Below, piece after piece: positions 45,216 through 55,700 of a DNA stretch of 64,000 bases (the stretch's first letter is position 1; each line of letters starts with the position of its first letter). The notes beneath the pieces are model-generated. The model made no database searches, had not been told where the DNA came from, and worked only from the letters and a program-made list of their open reading frames with translations. The DNA comes from Candidatus Mycobacterium wuenschmannii (lineage in GTDB: Bacteria; Actinomycetota; Actinomycetes; Mycobacteriales; Mycobacteriaceae), in the NCBI RefSeq assembly GCF_030252325.1, contig NZ_CP126981.1, positions 3,782,001 to 3,846,000 of the forward strand. Reading direction: 5' to 3'. The translations under genes were made by a program, and so were the position numbers.

Positions 45216-45255
45216 ACAAGGTCGGTCTCGGACTGTAGCGTGTCGAGTGAGTTAT

Positions 45256-45270
45256 TGAAAATCGTTTTCA
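45256..45270. promoter_or_regulatory. Zur box upstream of the CobW/MRF gene
   Basis: TGAAAATCGTTTTCA is a perfect palindrome with 6-bp arms. It lies 13 bp upstream of the CobW-like start codon; the two Zur boxes are 55 bp apart and face opposite genes. Confidence 0.88.
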
Positions 45271-45282
45271 AAAAGGAGTGGG

Positions 45283-46476
45283 ATGCGGACACCTGTGGTC
45301 CTCGTCGCCGGTCAGGACGGAACCGACGCGGCGGCAGGCGAATTGCTGCGGCGACCGGGAACGGTGGTCGTCGAGCATCGTTTCGACGGCCAGGTGGTGC
45401 GACGGACGGTCGTCCGGTTGCGCGACGGTGACCTGGTGGTCGCCGAGGAGGCGCTGGAGTTGGCGCACGGCTGCCTGGCCTGCACGATTCGCGACGACCT
45501 GCTGGTCCTGCTGCGCAAGCTGCACCGGCACGCGGGTGTCGAGCGGATCGTCGTCCACCTGGCTCCGTGGTTGGAGCCCGAACCGATCTGCTGGGCGATC
45601 AACCACGCCCGGGTCCGGGTCGGCCCTGGCTACTTCGACGGCGTGGCCGCCCGCGACGTCGTGATCGTCGGCGTCGTCACGTGCGTGGACGCCGTCGACT
45701 GGCTGGGGCAAGCACTGGGTGAGGATGAACTGTCCGACGGTCGCACGGTGGCCCAGGTTGTCGTCTGCCAGGCCGAGTTCGCCGACGTGCTGGTGCTCAA
45801 CCATGCGGACCCGTCGACACTCGCGGTCCTGCGCCGGTTGGCGCCGCGCGCCCGGATCACCGTGGGTGTCGACCGCATCGAGATGTCGCTTGCCCACGTG
45901 GACGACGAGTCGCGGCGCGGGCGTAGCGATCATCCGCACGCCCCGCTGCTGGCGGGTCTGCCGCCGCTGGGCGCCGACGGTGCGATCAGGATCCTCGAGT
46001 TCGGCGCGCGACGGCCGTTCCATCCCGAACGACTGCACGCAGCGGTCGACACGCTGCTCGACGGCGTGGTCCGAGCGAAAGGCCGGCTCTGGCTGGCCAA
46101 CCGCGGCGACCAGGTGATGTGGCTGGAGTCCGCCGGCGGTGGGCTGCGCGTCGCCTCGGCCGGAAAGTGGCTGGCGGCCATGACTTCTTCGGAGGTCGCC
46201 TACGTCGACCCGGATCGCCGCGCGTTCGCCGACCTGATGTGGGAACACCGGTTCGGCGATCGGCACACCTCGATGACGATCCTGGCCTGCGGCGCCGACC
46301 CGCTCGTCATCGCCGAGGCGCTCGACGCCGCCCTGCTCACCGACGACGAGTTGGCCCGCCCGGACTCCTGGAGCGGCTACGACGACCCGTTCGGCGACTG
46401 GCATCAGGACCCCTGCTACGAAACCCCCGACATGGCAGGCGAATTCACCTCACACCGCAACGGAGAAGCAGAATGA
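45283..46476 (+). CDS. mrf: CobW/COG0523-like protein, MRF type (ribosome hibernation recruiting factor)
   Basis: 397 aa. Resembles M. tuberculosis Rv0106 and M. smegmatis MRF, which recruit the hibernation factor to C-minus ribosomes in zinc starvation. The metal-chaperone motif is GCLACTIR (GCxxC) near residue 62; the C-terminal CobW_C domain includes [16 protein letters not shown] and [20 protein letters not shown]. The P-loop region is [17 protein letters not shown], lacking the usual GxxGxGKT. A Zur box is immediately upstream; the gene overlaps rpmE2 by 4 bp. Confidence 0.88.
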   Translation: MRTPVVLVAGQDGTDAAAGELLRRPGTVVVEHRFDGQVVRRTVVRLRDGDLVVAEEALELAHGCLACTIRDDLLVLLRKLHRHAGVERIVVHLAPWLEPEPICWAINHARVRVGPGYFDGVAARDVVIVGVVTCVDAVDWLGQALGEDELSDGRTVAQVVVCQAEFADVLVLNHADPSTLAVLRRLAPRARITVGVDRIEMSLAHVDDESRRGRSDHPHAPLLAGLPPLGADGAIRILEFGARRPFHPERLHAAVDTLLDGVVRAKGRLWLANRGDQVMWLESAGGGLRVASAGKWLAAMTSSEVAYVDPDRRAFADLMWEHRFGDRHTSMTILACGADPLVIAEALDAALLTDDELARPDSWSGYDDPFGDWHQDPCYETPDMAGEFTSHRNGEAE

Positions 46477-46727
46477 AACCCGGCATCCACCCCGACTACC
46501 GGCCCGTGGTGTTCCAGGACGCCAACACCGGCGCGAAATTCCTCACCCGCTCGACGATGACGAGTTCGCGCACCGTCGACTGGGAGACGCCGAACGGTGT
46601 CGAGACCTATCCGCTGGTGGTGGTCGAGGTGTCCAGCGACTCGCACCCGTTCTGGACCGGAACCAAGCGGACGCTGGACACCGAAGGCCGGGTGGAGAAG
46701 TTCTACCAGCGCTACGGCCGCCGCTAG
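46473..46727 (+). CDS. rpmE2: 50S ribosomal protein L31 type B, zinc-independent
   Basis: 84 aa. Type B L31: [20 protein letters not shown], then [20 protein letters not shown] and [10 protein letters not shown]. No zinc-binding cysteines. Co-transcribed with mrf under the Zur box; its end overlaps the convergent ALDH gene by 4 bp. Confidence 0.95.
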   Translation: MKPGIHPDYRPVVFQDANTGAKFLTRSTMTSSRTVDWETPNGVETYPLVVVEVSSDSHPFWTGTKRTLDTEGRVEKFYQRYGRR

Positions 46728-48094
46728 TCGCGGATGAAACCCTTGTTGCGCATCAGGAAGTCGGCTAGGAATCCGTCGTGCGGAATCGCGGGCGCCGTGT
46801 GGTGCGTCGGGTGCTGACCGCCGTAGACGTTGGCGATCGTCGGGTCGGCGAGTAGATCGTCGACAAGATCTTCGTCACCCGTGATCGCGCTGATCACCAG
46901 CGAATGCCTTAGCGGCGCAAGGCCGTCGGACCGCGACCACGGCGCGACCCAGACGCAGGGAAACGGCAACTCGACGTTGAGCTTTGCGGCATCGGGTTTG
47001 TCCAACAGATGGACCGCCGGGCGCAGGGCGGCATAGCCGTCGCCGAGTGGCGCGACGACCTGGTCGGCACCGAGTAGCGGTGTGGTCCCGGCCGCGACGG
47101 TGGCGAGGTGGTTCGCCACAGCCGTTGCGGCGTCGAGCTTTTGGGTGGGGAGGTCGGCGTTGTCGATGCCGGCCAGACGTTCCGCGATCGCCTCGGCCAG
47201 CGGCCGGGGATCGCCCTCGACGAGGACCGCGGTGGCGTTGACGCAGGCCACCCCGCCGAGATCGGCGATCGAGTCGACGACGACGTCGAGATAGTCGCGC
47301 CAGTCGTGATCGGCAGTGATCAGGATCTTCGCCCGGCCGGGTCCGTTGACGAACACCGTTGGATCACCGGCGTACTTGTCGACGACGTCCTGGCCGCCGT
47401 AGACCATCGCGAGATCCGCGCACCGGACCAACTCGTCGGCGCCGCGGTGGTCGGTGGGCAGATATACGGCGTCGTGCGGACGAAATCCGGCCTGCCGCAA
47501 CGCCTGAATCAGCCGGTGCGCGGTCAACGGCTCGCGGCGCGACGGGCGGACCGCGACCCGGTAGCCCAGTGCCAGCGCCTGCGGCCACAACCCGTGCACC
47601 CCCGGGCCGTTGCCGGAGGCGAGCACCGCGAACACGTCACCGCGCCGGGCCCAAACCGCGCCGCCGCCACGCGCGTCGCGCCAGTCGAGCACCGCACCCG
47701 TCGGCCGGGCCGGCTGGATCGCCGAGAATGCCGAGGCGACCCCGTCGGCGACACCCCGCGCTCCCGCGCGTGTGACCGTGAGCGGAACACCCGAAATACG
47801 GCTGGCCGCAACGGTGTAAGCGTCGAAGTCCAGTCCGGCGATCACGCCGCCGGTGAACGCGTCGGCCGCCTTCGTCAACGCCGCTTCCCGATCGTGGGCG
47901 GGCAGGGGACGCACGCGGCGCTGCGCGCTGATCGCGCGCGCGACGTACAGCGGCGGAGCGAGACACAGCTCGGCGAGGGTGCCGCCGTCGAAGGCCGCGA
48001 TAGTCTGACGGTTGCGGGTGCGATACGCACCGTCCGGGCCGAGCGCATCGATAGTGATCAGATCTGTTGCCTCGCTGGCCATCTCAGTAGACAC
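46724..48094 (-). CDS. Aldehyde dehydrogenase/acyl reductase, LuxC/EhpG-like
   Basis: 456 aa of the aldehyde-dehydrogenase superfamily, with the catalytic Cys in [16 protein letters not shown] and the end [10 protein letters not shown]-terminal half is unlike classic ALDH ([20 protein letters not shown] is the nucleotide-binding part), closest to LuxC-type acyl reductases that reduce an acyl-adenylate or thioester to the aldehyde. Overlaps the upstream ligase gene by 11 bp, so the two form a likely two-protein carboxylic acid reductase. Confidence 0.75.
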   Translation of the reverse strand: MSTEMASEATDLITIDALGPDGAYRTRNRQTIAAFDGGTLAELCLAPPLYVARAISAQRRVRPLPAHDREAALTKAADAFTGGVIAGLDFDAYTVAASRISGVPLTVTRAGARGVADGVASAFSAIQPARPTGAVLDWRDARGGGAVWARRGDVFAVLASGNGPGVHGLWPQALALGYRVAVRPSRREPLTAHRLIQALRQAGFRPHDAVYLPTDHRGADELVRCADLAMVYGGQDVVDKYAGDPTVFVNGPGRAKILITADHDWRDYLDVVVDSIADLGGVACVNATAVLVEGDPRPLAEAIAERLAGIDNADLPTQKLDAATAVANHLATVAAGTTPLLGADQVVAPLGDGYAALRPAVHLLDKPDAAKLNVELPFPCVWVAPWSRSDGLAPLRHSLVISAITGDEDLVDDLLADPTIANVYGGQHPTHHTAPAIPHDGFLADFLMRNKGFIRD

Positions 48095-49193
48095 CCTCGA
48101 TCACCGGCTCGCCCTCGAAGGCGGCGACGGGACTCACCTCGCTGAGCGAATCGCCCACCTGGCCGTCGAGCCCCGGTAGCCGGATTGCGCTGTCACGCTC
48201 GAGGTTGTTCGGCAGGAACATGCCCTTGCTGACGTGGTTCATGATCACCTGACCGCGCTCGCCATACGCGACCTCGTCGCCGCTGTCGGGGTCCACCACC
48301 CAGAACGTCGCGTAGGGGCTGCGGGGGTGGAAGACGAACGGGCCGTCCCCATCGACCCGATGGGTGATCGCCTGGGAGAGAATCATCGTGCTGCCGAACG
48401 CCATGGTGATCGTCGTATCCGGGAAGATGCCGCCGAGCAGGTCCAGGGTGTCGATGTCGACGTGGGCGCCGCTGAGCAACATGAAGCGCACCTTCTCGTT
48501 GAGCAGGTTGACGACGTGGTCGTGCCTGGCCATCGCCTCGAGCAGCGGCGGGGTGGTGTGCAGGTTCGCGATGCGTTGGGTCTGCAGCACGTGAACGGCC
48601 TGCTCGACCAGGTGGTCGACGTAGCCGCCCATTTCGGCGGCGGCGTTGCGGGCGACGAGTTTCTTCACCCATCGCGGATCGAGATCGATGGCGTGAAAGG
48701 CCGATCCGAGCCGCTCGGACACCAGGCGCGAGAAGAAGCCGACGCCGTGTGGGCCGCTCGGCATCATGCAAAGGAAGCCGTGCCCCTGCATGAAGCCGCC
48801 GGTAGCGAAATCCTCGGTCTGCCACTGCACTATCTGGGCGACCCAATCCGGCAGCTGCACGGTTCTTTTGGGCGCTCCGGTGGTGCCGCCGGACTCGAAG
48901 ATCTGCGGCACCGGCGGCGGGGACCCGTAACCACGCGGAATCAGGTCCTCGACGGCCTCGGTGCGCAACTCGCCGAGCAGGTTGGGGAACCGGCGCAGGT
49001 CGGCAAACGTCTGAATGTCGATGAGAGGGTCGAAGTCCAGCGTCCGCGCCGCCCTGAGCCAGAACGCGCTACCGGTTTGTTCACCGAAGTGCCACGCGAT
49101 CGCGGCCCGCAGGTATGCGTCCGGGTTGCCGACCGGCGTGGCCCTCGGCACATCCAGCAGCGAAAAATCGATGTCGCCCATGGCCTCGATCAT
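48084..49193 (-). CDS. AMP-forming carboxylate-activating enzyme, LuxE/EhpF/PaaK-like (no C-terminal domain)
   Basis: 369 aa of the ANL (acyl-adenylating) superfamily. Core A-site motif FESGGTTGAPKRTVQLPDW is the adenylate-binding P-loop; later MAFGSTMILSQ and MNHVSKGMFLPNNLERD. It lacks the usual C-terminal lid of about 110 residues, as in EhpF from phenazine biosynthesis and LuxE. Probably activates a carboxylate for reduction by the downstream LuxC-like enzyme. The start could be 49193 or 49181. Confidence 0.75.
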   Translation of the reverse strand: MIEAMGDIDFSLLDVPRATPVGNPDAYLRAAIAWHFGEQTGSAFWLRAARTLDFDPLIDIQTFADLRRFPNLLGELRTEAVEDLIPRGYGSPPPVPQIFESGGTTGAPKRTVQLPDWVAQIVQWQTEDFATGGFMQGHGFLCMMPSGPHGVGFFSRLVSERLGSAFHAIDLDPRWVKKLVARNAAAEMGGYVDHLVEQAVHVLQTQRIANLHTTPPLLEAMARHDHVVNLLNEKVRFMLLSGAHVDIDTLDLLGGIFPDTTITMAFGSTMILSQAITHRVDGDGPFVFHPRSPYATFWVVDPDSGDEVAYGERGQVIMNHVSKGMFLPNNLERDSAIRLPGLDGQVGDSLSEVSPVAAFEGEPVIEGVY

Positions 49194-49482
49194 GTCGCAG
49201 GCCGGAGCGGCCCGGCAAACAACATCCTGCCAATCCGCTTCGACGCGAACGGTTTTCGCGTTCCGTTCACCAAACGGAGCAAAAGCATTCGCCGCGCCGA
49301 CTCCTCGCGCCGCAGGTCAGGCGGCGAAACACAGCAGGAAATTCACAGCGTGAAAGCTGGCGCGCGGCCGTCTAATCGGTAAACTCGACCTGGACGTTCA
49401 GTGAATCAAAAGTGAACAAAGAGTTAACACACCTGGTCAAACCCTCCGTTCGGGGGCTCGCGACCGATCGGAAGGTACCCAG

Positions 49483-50013
49483 ATGTTTGCGCCCAGCCTG
49501 CCCGCCGTCGTTCTCGACAGCGCCGTCGACCCCGCGGACCGTGTCAGCGCGATCGACTTCATCAACCGGGTCAACTGGCTGTTCGACGCCTGGGACATCG
49601 ACGCCATGCTCGAGGCCTTCCTTCCGGACGCCGTCACGTTCCACACCCACGGCGTGAGCCGCGGCAGGATCGAAACGCGTCGACTCTTTCAGGACCAAAG
49701 CCCGCACGTGACACCGGGCATCAGCCGGCAGGCCCTCAACCCCATCGTCGATCCTGACGACGACGGCGGCGTCATCGTCCGTTACCACAACCTGCTCGTC
49801 CGCAACACCGCCCAGGCGTCGGCGCCGAGGATCGTCTCCGGCCACGTCGTGACGGCCGCGGTCGATGCGCCGGAGATCTTCATCTACTCCGCGATGACCG
49901 ACCGGCTCCGCCGCACCGGACACGGCTGGCGCATCTTCGAACGCCACGTCGGAGAGACGTCGATGAACGAAGGCCGCGCTGCCGACCCGTATCTGGAAAC
50001 GGCCGCCTGGTAA
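49483..50013 (+). CDS. SnoaL-like / NTF2-fold protein
   Basis: 176-residue protein of the SnoaL/NTF2 family: INRVNWLFDAWDIDAMLEAF, LPDAVTFHTHGVSRG, and late GHGWRIFERHVGETS. Often ketosteroid-isomerase-like or small-ligand-binding; function unclear. Its stop is next to the convergent hydrolase stop. Confidence 0.78.
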   Translation: MFAPSLPAVVLDSAVDPADRVSAIDFINRVNWLFDAWDIDAMLEAFLPDAVTFHTHGVSRGRIETRRLFQDQSPHVTPGISRQALNPIVDPDDDGGVIVRYHNLLVRNTAQASAPRIVSGHVVTAAVDAPEIFIYSAMTDRLRRTGHGWRIFERHVGETSMNEGRAADPYLETAAW

Positions 50014-50793
50014 CTAGCGGCTATACGGCTTCCAGTCGCCTTCCGGCTGGGCGAGGCGATCGGCGATCACCGACAGCGTCTGCACGTTGTGCCCATAGCC
50101 GAGATGGCTGCTGCGCACTTCGATGTTCTCCGTCTGCGGTGCGGGCACGCTGGTGCAGCACTGCCAGGCGACGATGCCGTCGGACTTGCTGTAGATGCAT
50201 GTCGTCGGGATCGAAAGTGGTTGCGCGCGACGGTCCAAGGCCCGCTCCGACACGGACTCGGTGGCGTCCGCGCCGCGGTTCACCAGCCGCCAAACCCGCC
50301 ACGCGGTGCTGGCCTCGTGGTTGCCGCGGAACGGGGAGCCCAGCGTGATCACCGACCGGATGTCACCGGGCAGTCCGCGGGCCAGCTCGCGGGCATAGAT
50401 GCCGCCGGCGCTCCAGCCGATTAGGCTGATCGCGCGGCCATCGTTGCGTTCGCGAATGTGTTGCACCCGGGCGGGTAACGACTCCTTCATGCTGGCGCGG
50501 TAGCCCATGTTGGTGCCCAGGCCCCAGTCGTAGACGCGATAGTTCAACTGGCGCAACACGTTACGTAGCAAGTCTGTGGACAGCGGGCCGGCTAGAAAAC
50601 CCGGCAGTACCAGGACCGGGTGGCCGTCGCCGTGCTGCCAGCGCGCGATCCGTCGCATCGCCAGCCGCGCGGATGCGTACTCCACGCCGGTGCGCCACTC
50701 GAGGGTTCGGAGCAGGTGTCCCGGGGGCGCCGCGTTGGCGGCATCGGGTACCTGATCCGTCGATGCGGCGACGGGCTCAGGAGTAGAAGCCAT
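50014..50793 (-). CDS. Alpha/beta hydrolase (lipase/esterase-like)
   Basis: 259 aa. The nucleophile elbow is SLIGWSAGGIYAREL (Gly-Trp-Ser-Ala-Gly). VLVLPGFLAGPLSTDLLRN sits before it (oxyanion region), and GYGHNVQTLSV near the end provides the His. Start ATG 50793 overlaps the acyl-CoA ligase stop by 17 bp, so it is probably the second gene of an operon acting on acyl esters. Confidence 0.82.
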   Translation of the reverse strand: MASTPEPVAASTDQVPDAANAAPPGHLLRTLEWRTGVEYASARLAMRRIARWQHGDGHPVLVLPGFLAGPLSTDLLRNVLRQLNYRVYDWGLGTNMGYRASMKESLPARVQHIRERNDGRAISLIGWSAGGIYARELARGLPGDIRSVITLGSPFRGNHEASTAWRVWRLVNRGADATESVSERALDRRAQPLSIPTTCIYSKSDGIVAWQCCTSVPAPQTENIEVRSSHLGYGHNVQTLSVIADRLAQPEGDWKPYSR

Positions 50794-52570
50794 CCAGGGT
50801 CTCCTTGTTCTGCTCGGCGACCACGCCACGCTTGACCTTCAGCGACGGGGTCAACTGGCCGCCGTCGACGGAGAGGTCGTGGTCGAGCACCGCCCACTTC
50901 TTGATGGTCTCCCACCGGTTCAGGCTGGCGTTGAGCTTCTTGACGTGATCCTCGATCATGTCGTGCACGGCGTCGGACTTCGTCAGCTCCTCGTACGACT
51001 TGCCATCCAGCCCATTGTCTTTGGCCCACCCGCTGATCGAATCCTCGTCCAGGGTGACCAGGGCCGCGGCGAAGTTCTTGCCCTCACCGAACACCATGAA
51101 CTGACTGGCGTACGGGCACAGCGTCGCGAACTTCGCCTCGATCGCCGGCGGCGCCACGTACTTGCCGTTGGACAGCTTGAACAGCTCCTTGATCCGGCCG
51201 GTGATGGACAGGAAGCCGTCGTCGTCGAGCTTGCCCTGATCCCCGGTGGACAGCCAGCCGTCCTTCAGCGACTCGGCGGTGGCCTCGTCGAGGTGGTGGT
51301 AGCCGGCCATCACGCAGTCGCTGCGGAACTGCACCTCGCCCGCGTCGCTGATGCGGACCTCGGTGCCCTCGAAGGGCAGGCCGACGGTGCCGAGTTTGTA
51401 GTTGTCCGGCCGGTTGATGAAGCCCGCGCCGGACGACTCGGTGAGCCCGTAGCCCTCCAGCACCAGAACCCCGGCGGCCTCGAACCACTCGGCGACATCG
51501 CGGTTCAGCGGCGCCGAGCCCGAGATGAAGAACCGGATCCGGCCGCCGAACACATCGCGGATCTTGGCAAACACCAACCCGTCGAACAGCTTCTGCTGCG
51601 CCACCAGATGCGGCCAGACGAACTTGCCCTCGCGGCGCCGGCGGGCGACCTCCTTGCCCACCGCGAACGCCCAGCCGAACAGCACCTTCTTGGCGCCCTT
51701 CTGCTGGGTGATGATCTTGTTGTAGGCCTTTTCGAAGATGCGCGGGGCGGCGCCCATGAACGTCGGTTTGACGATCCCGCAGTTCTCCACGATCTTGTCG
51801 ACGCGGCCGTCGATCGCGGTGGCGAAGCCGCACGCCACTTGGGTGGCGATCAGGACCTTGCCGAACGCGTGGGCCAGCGGCAGCCACAGCAGTTGCAGAT
51901 CGTTCTCGTCCAGCAGGCCCATCCCGGAGATGACGTTGCCGGTGTAAACCCACGACTTGTGCGGTAGCCGAACGCCTTTCGGCTTCCCGGTGGTACCCGA
52001 GGTGTAGATCAGCGTCGCCAGTTGGTCGGGCTTGATCTCGTCGGCGACCTTGCGGACGCAATTTGCGTGCTCGGCAAGGTATTTCGCACCCTGATCGGCG
52101 AGGTCGTCGAGGGTGATCACCCAGTCGTCGTCCGAGCTGCCTTCGATCAGCACGACCTTGCTCACGTCCGACAGCTCGCCGCGCTGCTCGGTGAGCTTCT
52201 CGAGTTGGGTGGCGTCCTCGGCGAACACGATCTTGGAGCCTGAATCGGCCAGGATGTAGGCCGTGTCCTCGGCGTTGGTGCTGGGGTAGACGGTCGTGGT
52301 GGCCGCACCGGCGCAGAGGATCGCGAGATCGGCGAGGATCCACTCCAACCGGGTGGCCGAGGCGATGCCGACCCGGTCCTCGGACTCGATACCCAGCGAC
52401 AGCAGGCCGGCCGCCAGCGCCTCGACCCGTTCGGCGGCCTGGCTCCACGTGACCGACGTCCAGTCGCCGTTCTCGGGGAAGCGGAACGCCTCGCGGTCTC
52501 CCGACTTCTCGACGCGCTGTAGGAACAGCTGCGCGAGGTTGTTCGCCTGGTTAGCTCTTGTCTCGGCCAT
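50777..52570 (-). CDS. Long-chain fatty-acyl-CoA ligase (FadD-type AMP-forming synthetase)
   Basis: 597 aa, full-length FACS. Motifs: LIYTSGTTGKPKGVRLPHKS (ATP/AMP P-loop), GYGLTESSGAGFI, LSTGDQGKLDDDGFLSITGR, and C-terminal LTPSLKVKRG. Activates a fatty acid to its acyl-CoA via an acyl-adenylate. Start ATG 52570 has AAAGGGA upstream. Which FadD number it corresponds to I cannot tell. Confidence 0.9.
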   Translation of the reverse strand: MAETRANQANNLAQLFLQRVEKSGDREAFRFPENGDWTSVTWSQAAERVEALAAGLLSLGIESEDRVGIASATRLEWILADLAILCAGAATTTVYPSTNAEDTAYILADSGSKIVFAEDATQLEKLTEQRGELSDVSKVVLIEGSSDDDWVITLDDLADQGAKYLAEHANCVRKVADEIKPDQLATLIYTSGTTGKPKGVRLPHKSWVYTGNVISGMGLLDENDLQLLWLPLAHAFGKVLIATQVACGFATAIDGRVDKIVENCGIVKPTFMGAAPRIFEKAYNKIITQQKGAKKVLFGWAFAVGKEVARRRREGKFVWPHLVAQQKLFDGLVFAKIRDVFGGRIRFFISGSAPLNRDVAEWFEAAGVLVLEGYGLTESSGAGFINRPDNYKLGTVGLPFEGTEVRISDAGEVQFRSDCVMAGYHHLDEATAESLKDGWLSTGDQGKLDDDGFLSITGRIKELFKLSNGKYVAPPAIEAKFATLCPYASQFMVFGEGKNFAAALVTLDEDSISGWAKDNGLDGKSYEELTKSDAVHDMIEDHVKKLNASLNRWETIKKWAVLDHDLSVDGGQLTPSLKVKRGVVAEQNKETLDGFYS

Positions 52571-52719
52571 CGGACATCCCTTTGCTCTCAGCAACACGTC
52601 GCTGTCAGATCCATGTATGACGACCCGCCGCGCCCGGCTACGCCGCGCTTGCGATCGTCATAATGATCTTGCTGGGAGTGCCCACCGCTGTCTGGACAAA
52701 ACGTGAAAACGCAGGCCGA

Positions 52720-55700
52720 TTAAGCGTCGGCGGTGGCTTCGGCCAGTTCGGGTTGCACCAATCCGGCGGTCTTGGCCAGGAAGTTGGGCGCCAGTATCGA
52801 CAACCCGGTGGCGCCGGCGGTGGCCCCGATCACCCCGGTCCACGCGACCGGTCCAAGCGGCGTGCAGCCGAAGAAGTGGCTCACCACCGGCGTTTGCACG
52901 ATCGCCACCAGCACCGCCGAGCTGCCCAGGGCGGTGGCCACCACCAGCGGGCTGTGCCGCCGGGTGAGCAGCGTCTGGGCCAGCTGCGTCGTGACCAGCG
53001 CGGTCAATCCCATTGTGGAGGTGCGCCTTTCGGTTCCCGGTGTCCATCGGCCGATGGCCCAGGCGGAGGTGGCGCCGATGGCCGTGACGGCCCCGCGGGT
53101 GATGATCTGACGCATCAGCGGCACGTCCAGCGACGGTGTGGGCCCGGTCAGCACCGAGAGCTGATACGCGCGACGGGCTTCGGCCGCCTCCTCCTCGGTG
53201 TCGAACTCGTCGGCGTCGGGCTCCTCGAACTGCGGGGTGACGGCGACCGCGAGGGCCGGGAACATGTCGGTCAGCAGGTTCACCAGCAGCAGTTGCCGGG
53301 TCCCGACCGGCGCTCGTCCGCTGCCCAGCGCCGTGCCGATGATGGTGAAGAGCACCTCGCCGACGTTGCCGCCGACCAGGATCGTCACCGCGTCGCGTAC
53401 CCCGGCCCACATGCCGCGGCCCTCGACCAGGGTGTCCAGCAGCACGCCGAGGTCGTCGTCGGTGAGCACGATGTCCGCGGCGCCGCGAGCGGCCGACGAC
53501 CCGCGACCGCTGACCCCGATGCCGACATCCGCCATCCGGATCGCCGCGGCGTCGTTGGCCCCGTCGCCGACCATCGCGGTGACCCGCCCGCAGCGCTGCA
53601 GTGCCGCGACGATCTGCACCTTCTGCTCCGGGCTGACCCGGGCGAACACCTGCACGTCGGCGGAGAGCTTGGCGGCCGCGTCCTCGTCGAGGCCGTTGAG
53701 GTCGGCACCGGTGATCACCCGAGCGTCAGCGGGCAGACCCAGCTGGCGGGCGATCGCCCGCGCGGTCACCGGGTGGTCGCCGGTGATCAGCACGACGTCG
53801 CGGCCCGCGTCGACCAGGCCTTCGATCAACGGTCGGGCGGACGCGCGGGCGGTGTCGGCCAGCCCGACGTAGCCGATCAACTCCAGATCGTGCGCTGCGA
53901 CGTCGACCGCGTCGGCGTCGGTGTTCTCGTCGTCGGTGGCGCGTTTCCAGTTGCCCTTCGCGACGGCCAGCACCCGTAGCCCCTGCTCGGCGAGGTTGTG
54001 CACCAACGCTTCCGCGTGCTCGCGGTCGGCTTGCGGATCGGCGAACCGGCAGCGCGGCAGCACGACCTCGGGCGCGCCCTTGAGCATCAGCACGGGCTGT
54101 TTCGGGTTGCTCTCGAGCGTGCCGATCGAGGCCGCGAAGCCGCGGCTGGATTCGAAGGGCACCTCGGCGAGCAGGTCCCAGTCCGGGTCGGTGCTGCCAG
54201 CGTGGGATTCCGCGGCCTTGAGGATCGCCTCGTCGGTGGCGTGCGCGTGGCCCTGCGCCTCGTGCGGTTGCGACGACGCGCGCGCCGCGGCCCGCAGGAC
54301 GTCGGTGGCCACCGGGTCGGCTATACCGGGGAACGGTCCCTGCGGGCTGGTCGACGCCGGCACCGAAAGGACAAGGCGCAGGCGGTTTTCGGTGAGGGTG
54401 CCGGTCTTGTCGAAGCAGACGGTGTCCACCCGGCCCAGCGCCTCGATCGTGCGTGGCGCGCGGACCAGCACGCCACGCGTCGAAAGCCGTTGCGCCGCGG
54501 CCAATTGCGACAGAGTCGCGACCAGCGGCAGGCCCTCGGGCACGGCGGCCACCGCGATCGCGACGCCGTCGGCGACCGCCTGGCGCAGCGAGGCGCGGCG
54601 GAGCAGGGCCAGCCCCGACACCGCGGCGCCACCGGCCAGGGTCAGCGGCAACACCTTGGCGGTCAGTTCCCGCAGTCGGGCTTGCACGCCGGCCGACGAC
54701 TCGACGTCGATGACCGCCGAGATGGCGCGATGCGCCGCAGTGCCCACGCCGGTGGCCACCACGATCGCCCGGGCATGCCCGGCGACGATCGTGCTGCCCT
54801 CGAACAGCATGCTGGCCCGATCGGTGTCGCCCGCCGCGACCGGATCGACCTGTTTGTCGACCGGCAACGACTCGCCGGTCAGCAGCGACTCGTCGACCTC
54901 GAGGTCCTCGGCGACCAGTAGCCGAGCGTCGGCGGGCACCACGTCGGGCACCGCCAGGTCGATGACGTCGCCGGGACGCAGCGAACTGGCCGGCACCGTC
55001 ACCGTTCGGGTGGTCGTGCGGGCCGCCTCCAACCGGCGGCGCGAGGTGGCCACCGTCGGGACGACGACGCGGCGCGCGACCTGGTCCTGCTCGGCGAAGA
55101 GTTCCGCGGCGGCGGCCTCGGCGCGGAGTCGCTGGGAGCCGCCTATCACGGCGTTGACCGCCATGACACCGCCGACCAGCAACGCGTCGACGTTGCTGCC
55201 CAGGATCGCCGAGGCCGCGGCGCCGACCGCCAGGATCGGCGTGAGCGGGTCGGAAAGCTCGGCCCTGGTCGCCGACAACAGCTTGCCGGCCTGGCGTGCG
55301 GGTCCGCGCAGCGGCGAGCCCAGCGGGCTGTAGGACAAGTCTTCCAGCACGCGCCGCCAGGCGGGCGCGCTCTCGACCGCGGTGAGCGGACGCGTCCGGC
55401 CGGCCAGTCGCGAGTAGACGATCTCGGGGTCCAGGGCATGCCATGCGGTCAGCGGCTGCGGTGTGGGGTCGGGTTGGCGCAGCACCTTGGCGGCCGAAAA
55501 CGCCCCGGACATCAGCGCGCTGGCGGCGGCGGCGTTGACCGGGTTGAGCCAGCGCCGGATCGCCATCGGATTGCTCGGTCCCGACGGATTGCCGGTGACC
55601 AGCAGCAGACCGGCCAGCGTGGTCCCGCCCTTGGCCAGGTTCACCGAGGACTCGCTGGCCTGACGCGCGGCCGGCAGTGCCGACAGGATGCGCACCGCGG

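Noticed and set aside
45184..45219. Extension of rpmB2 to an upstream start
   Set aside because: Would place the Zur box inside the coding region; ATG 45183 has a strong RBS.
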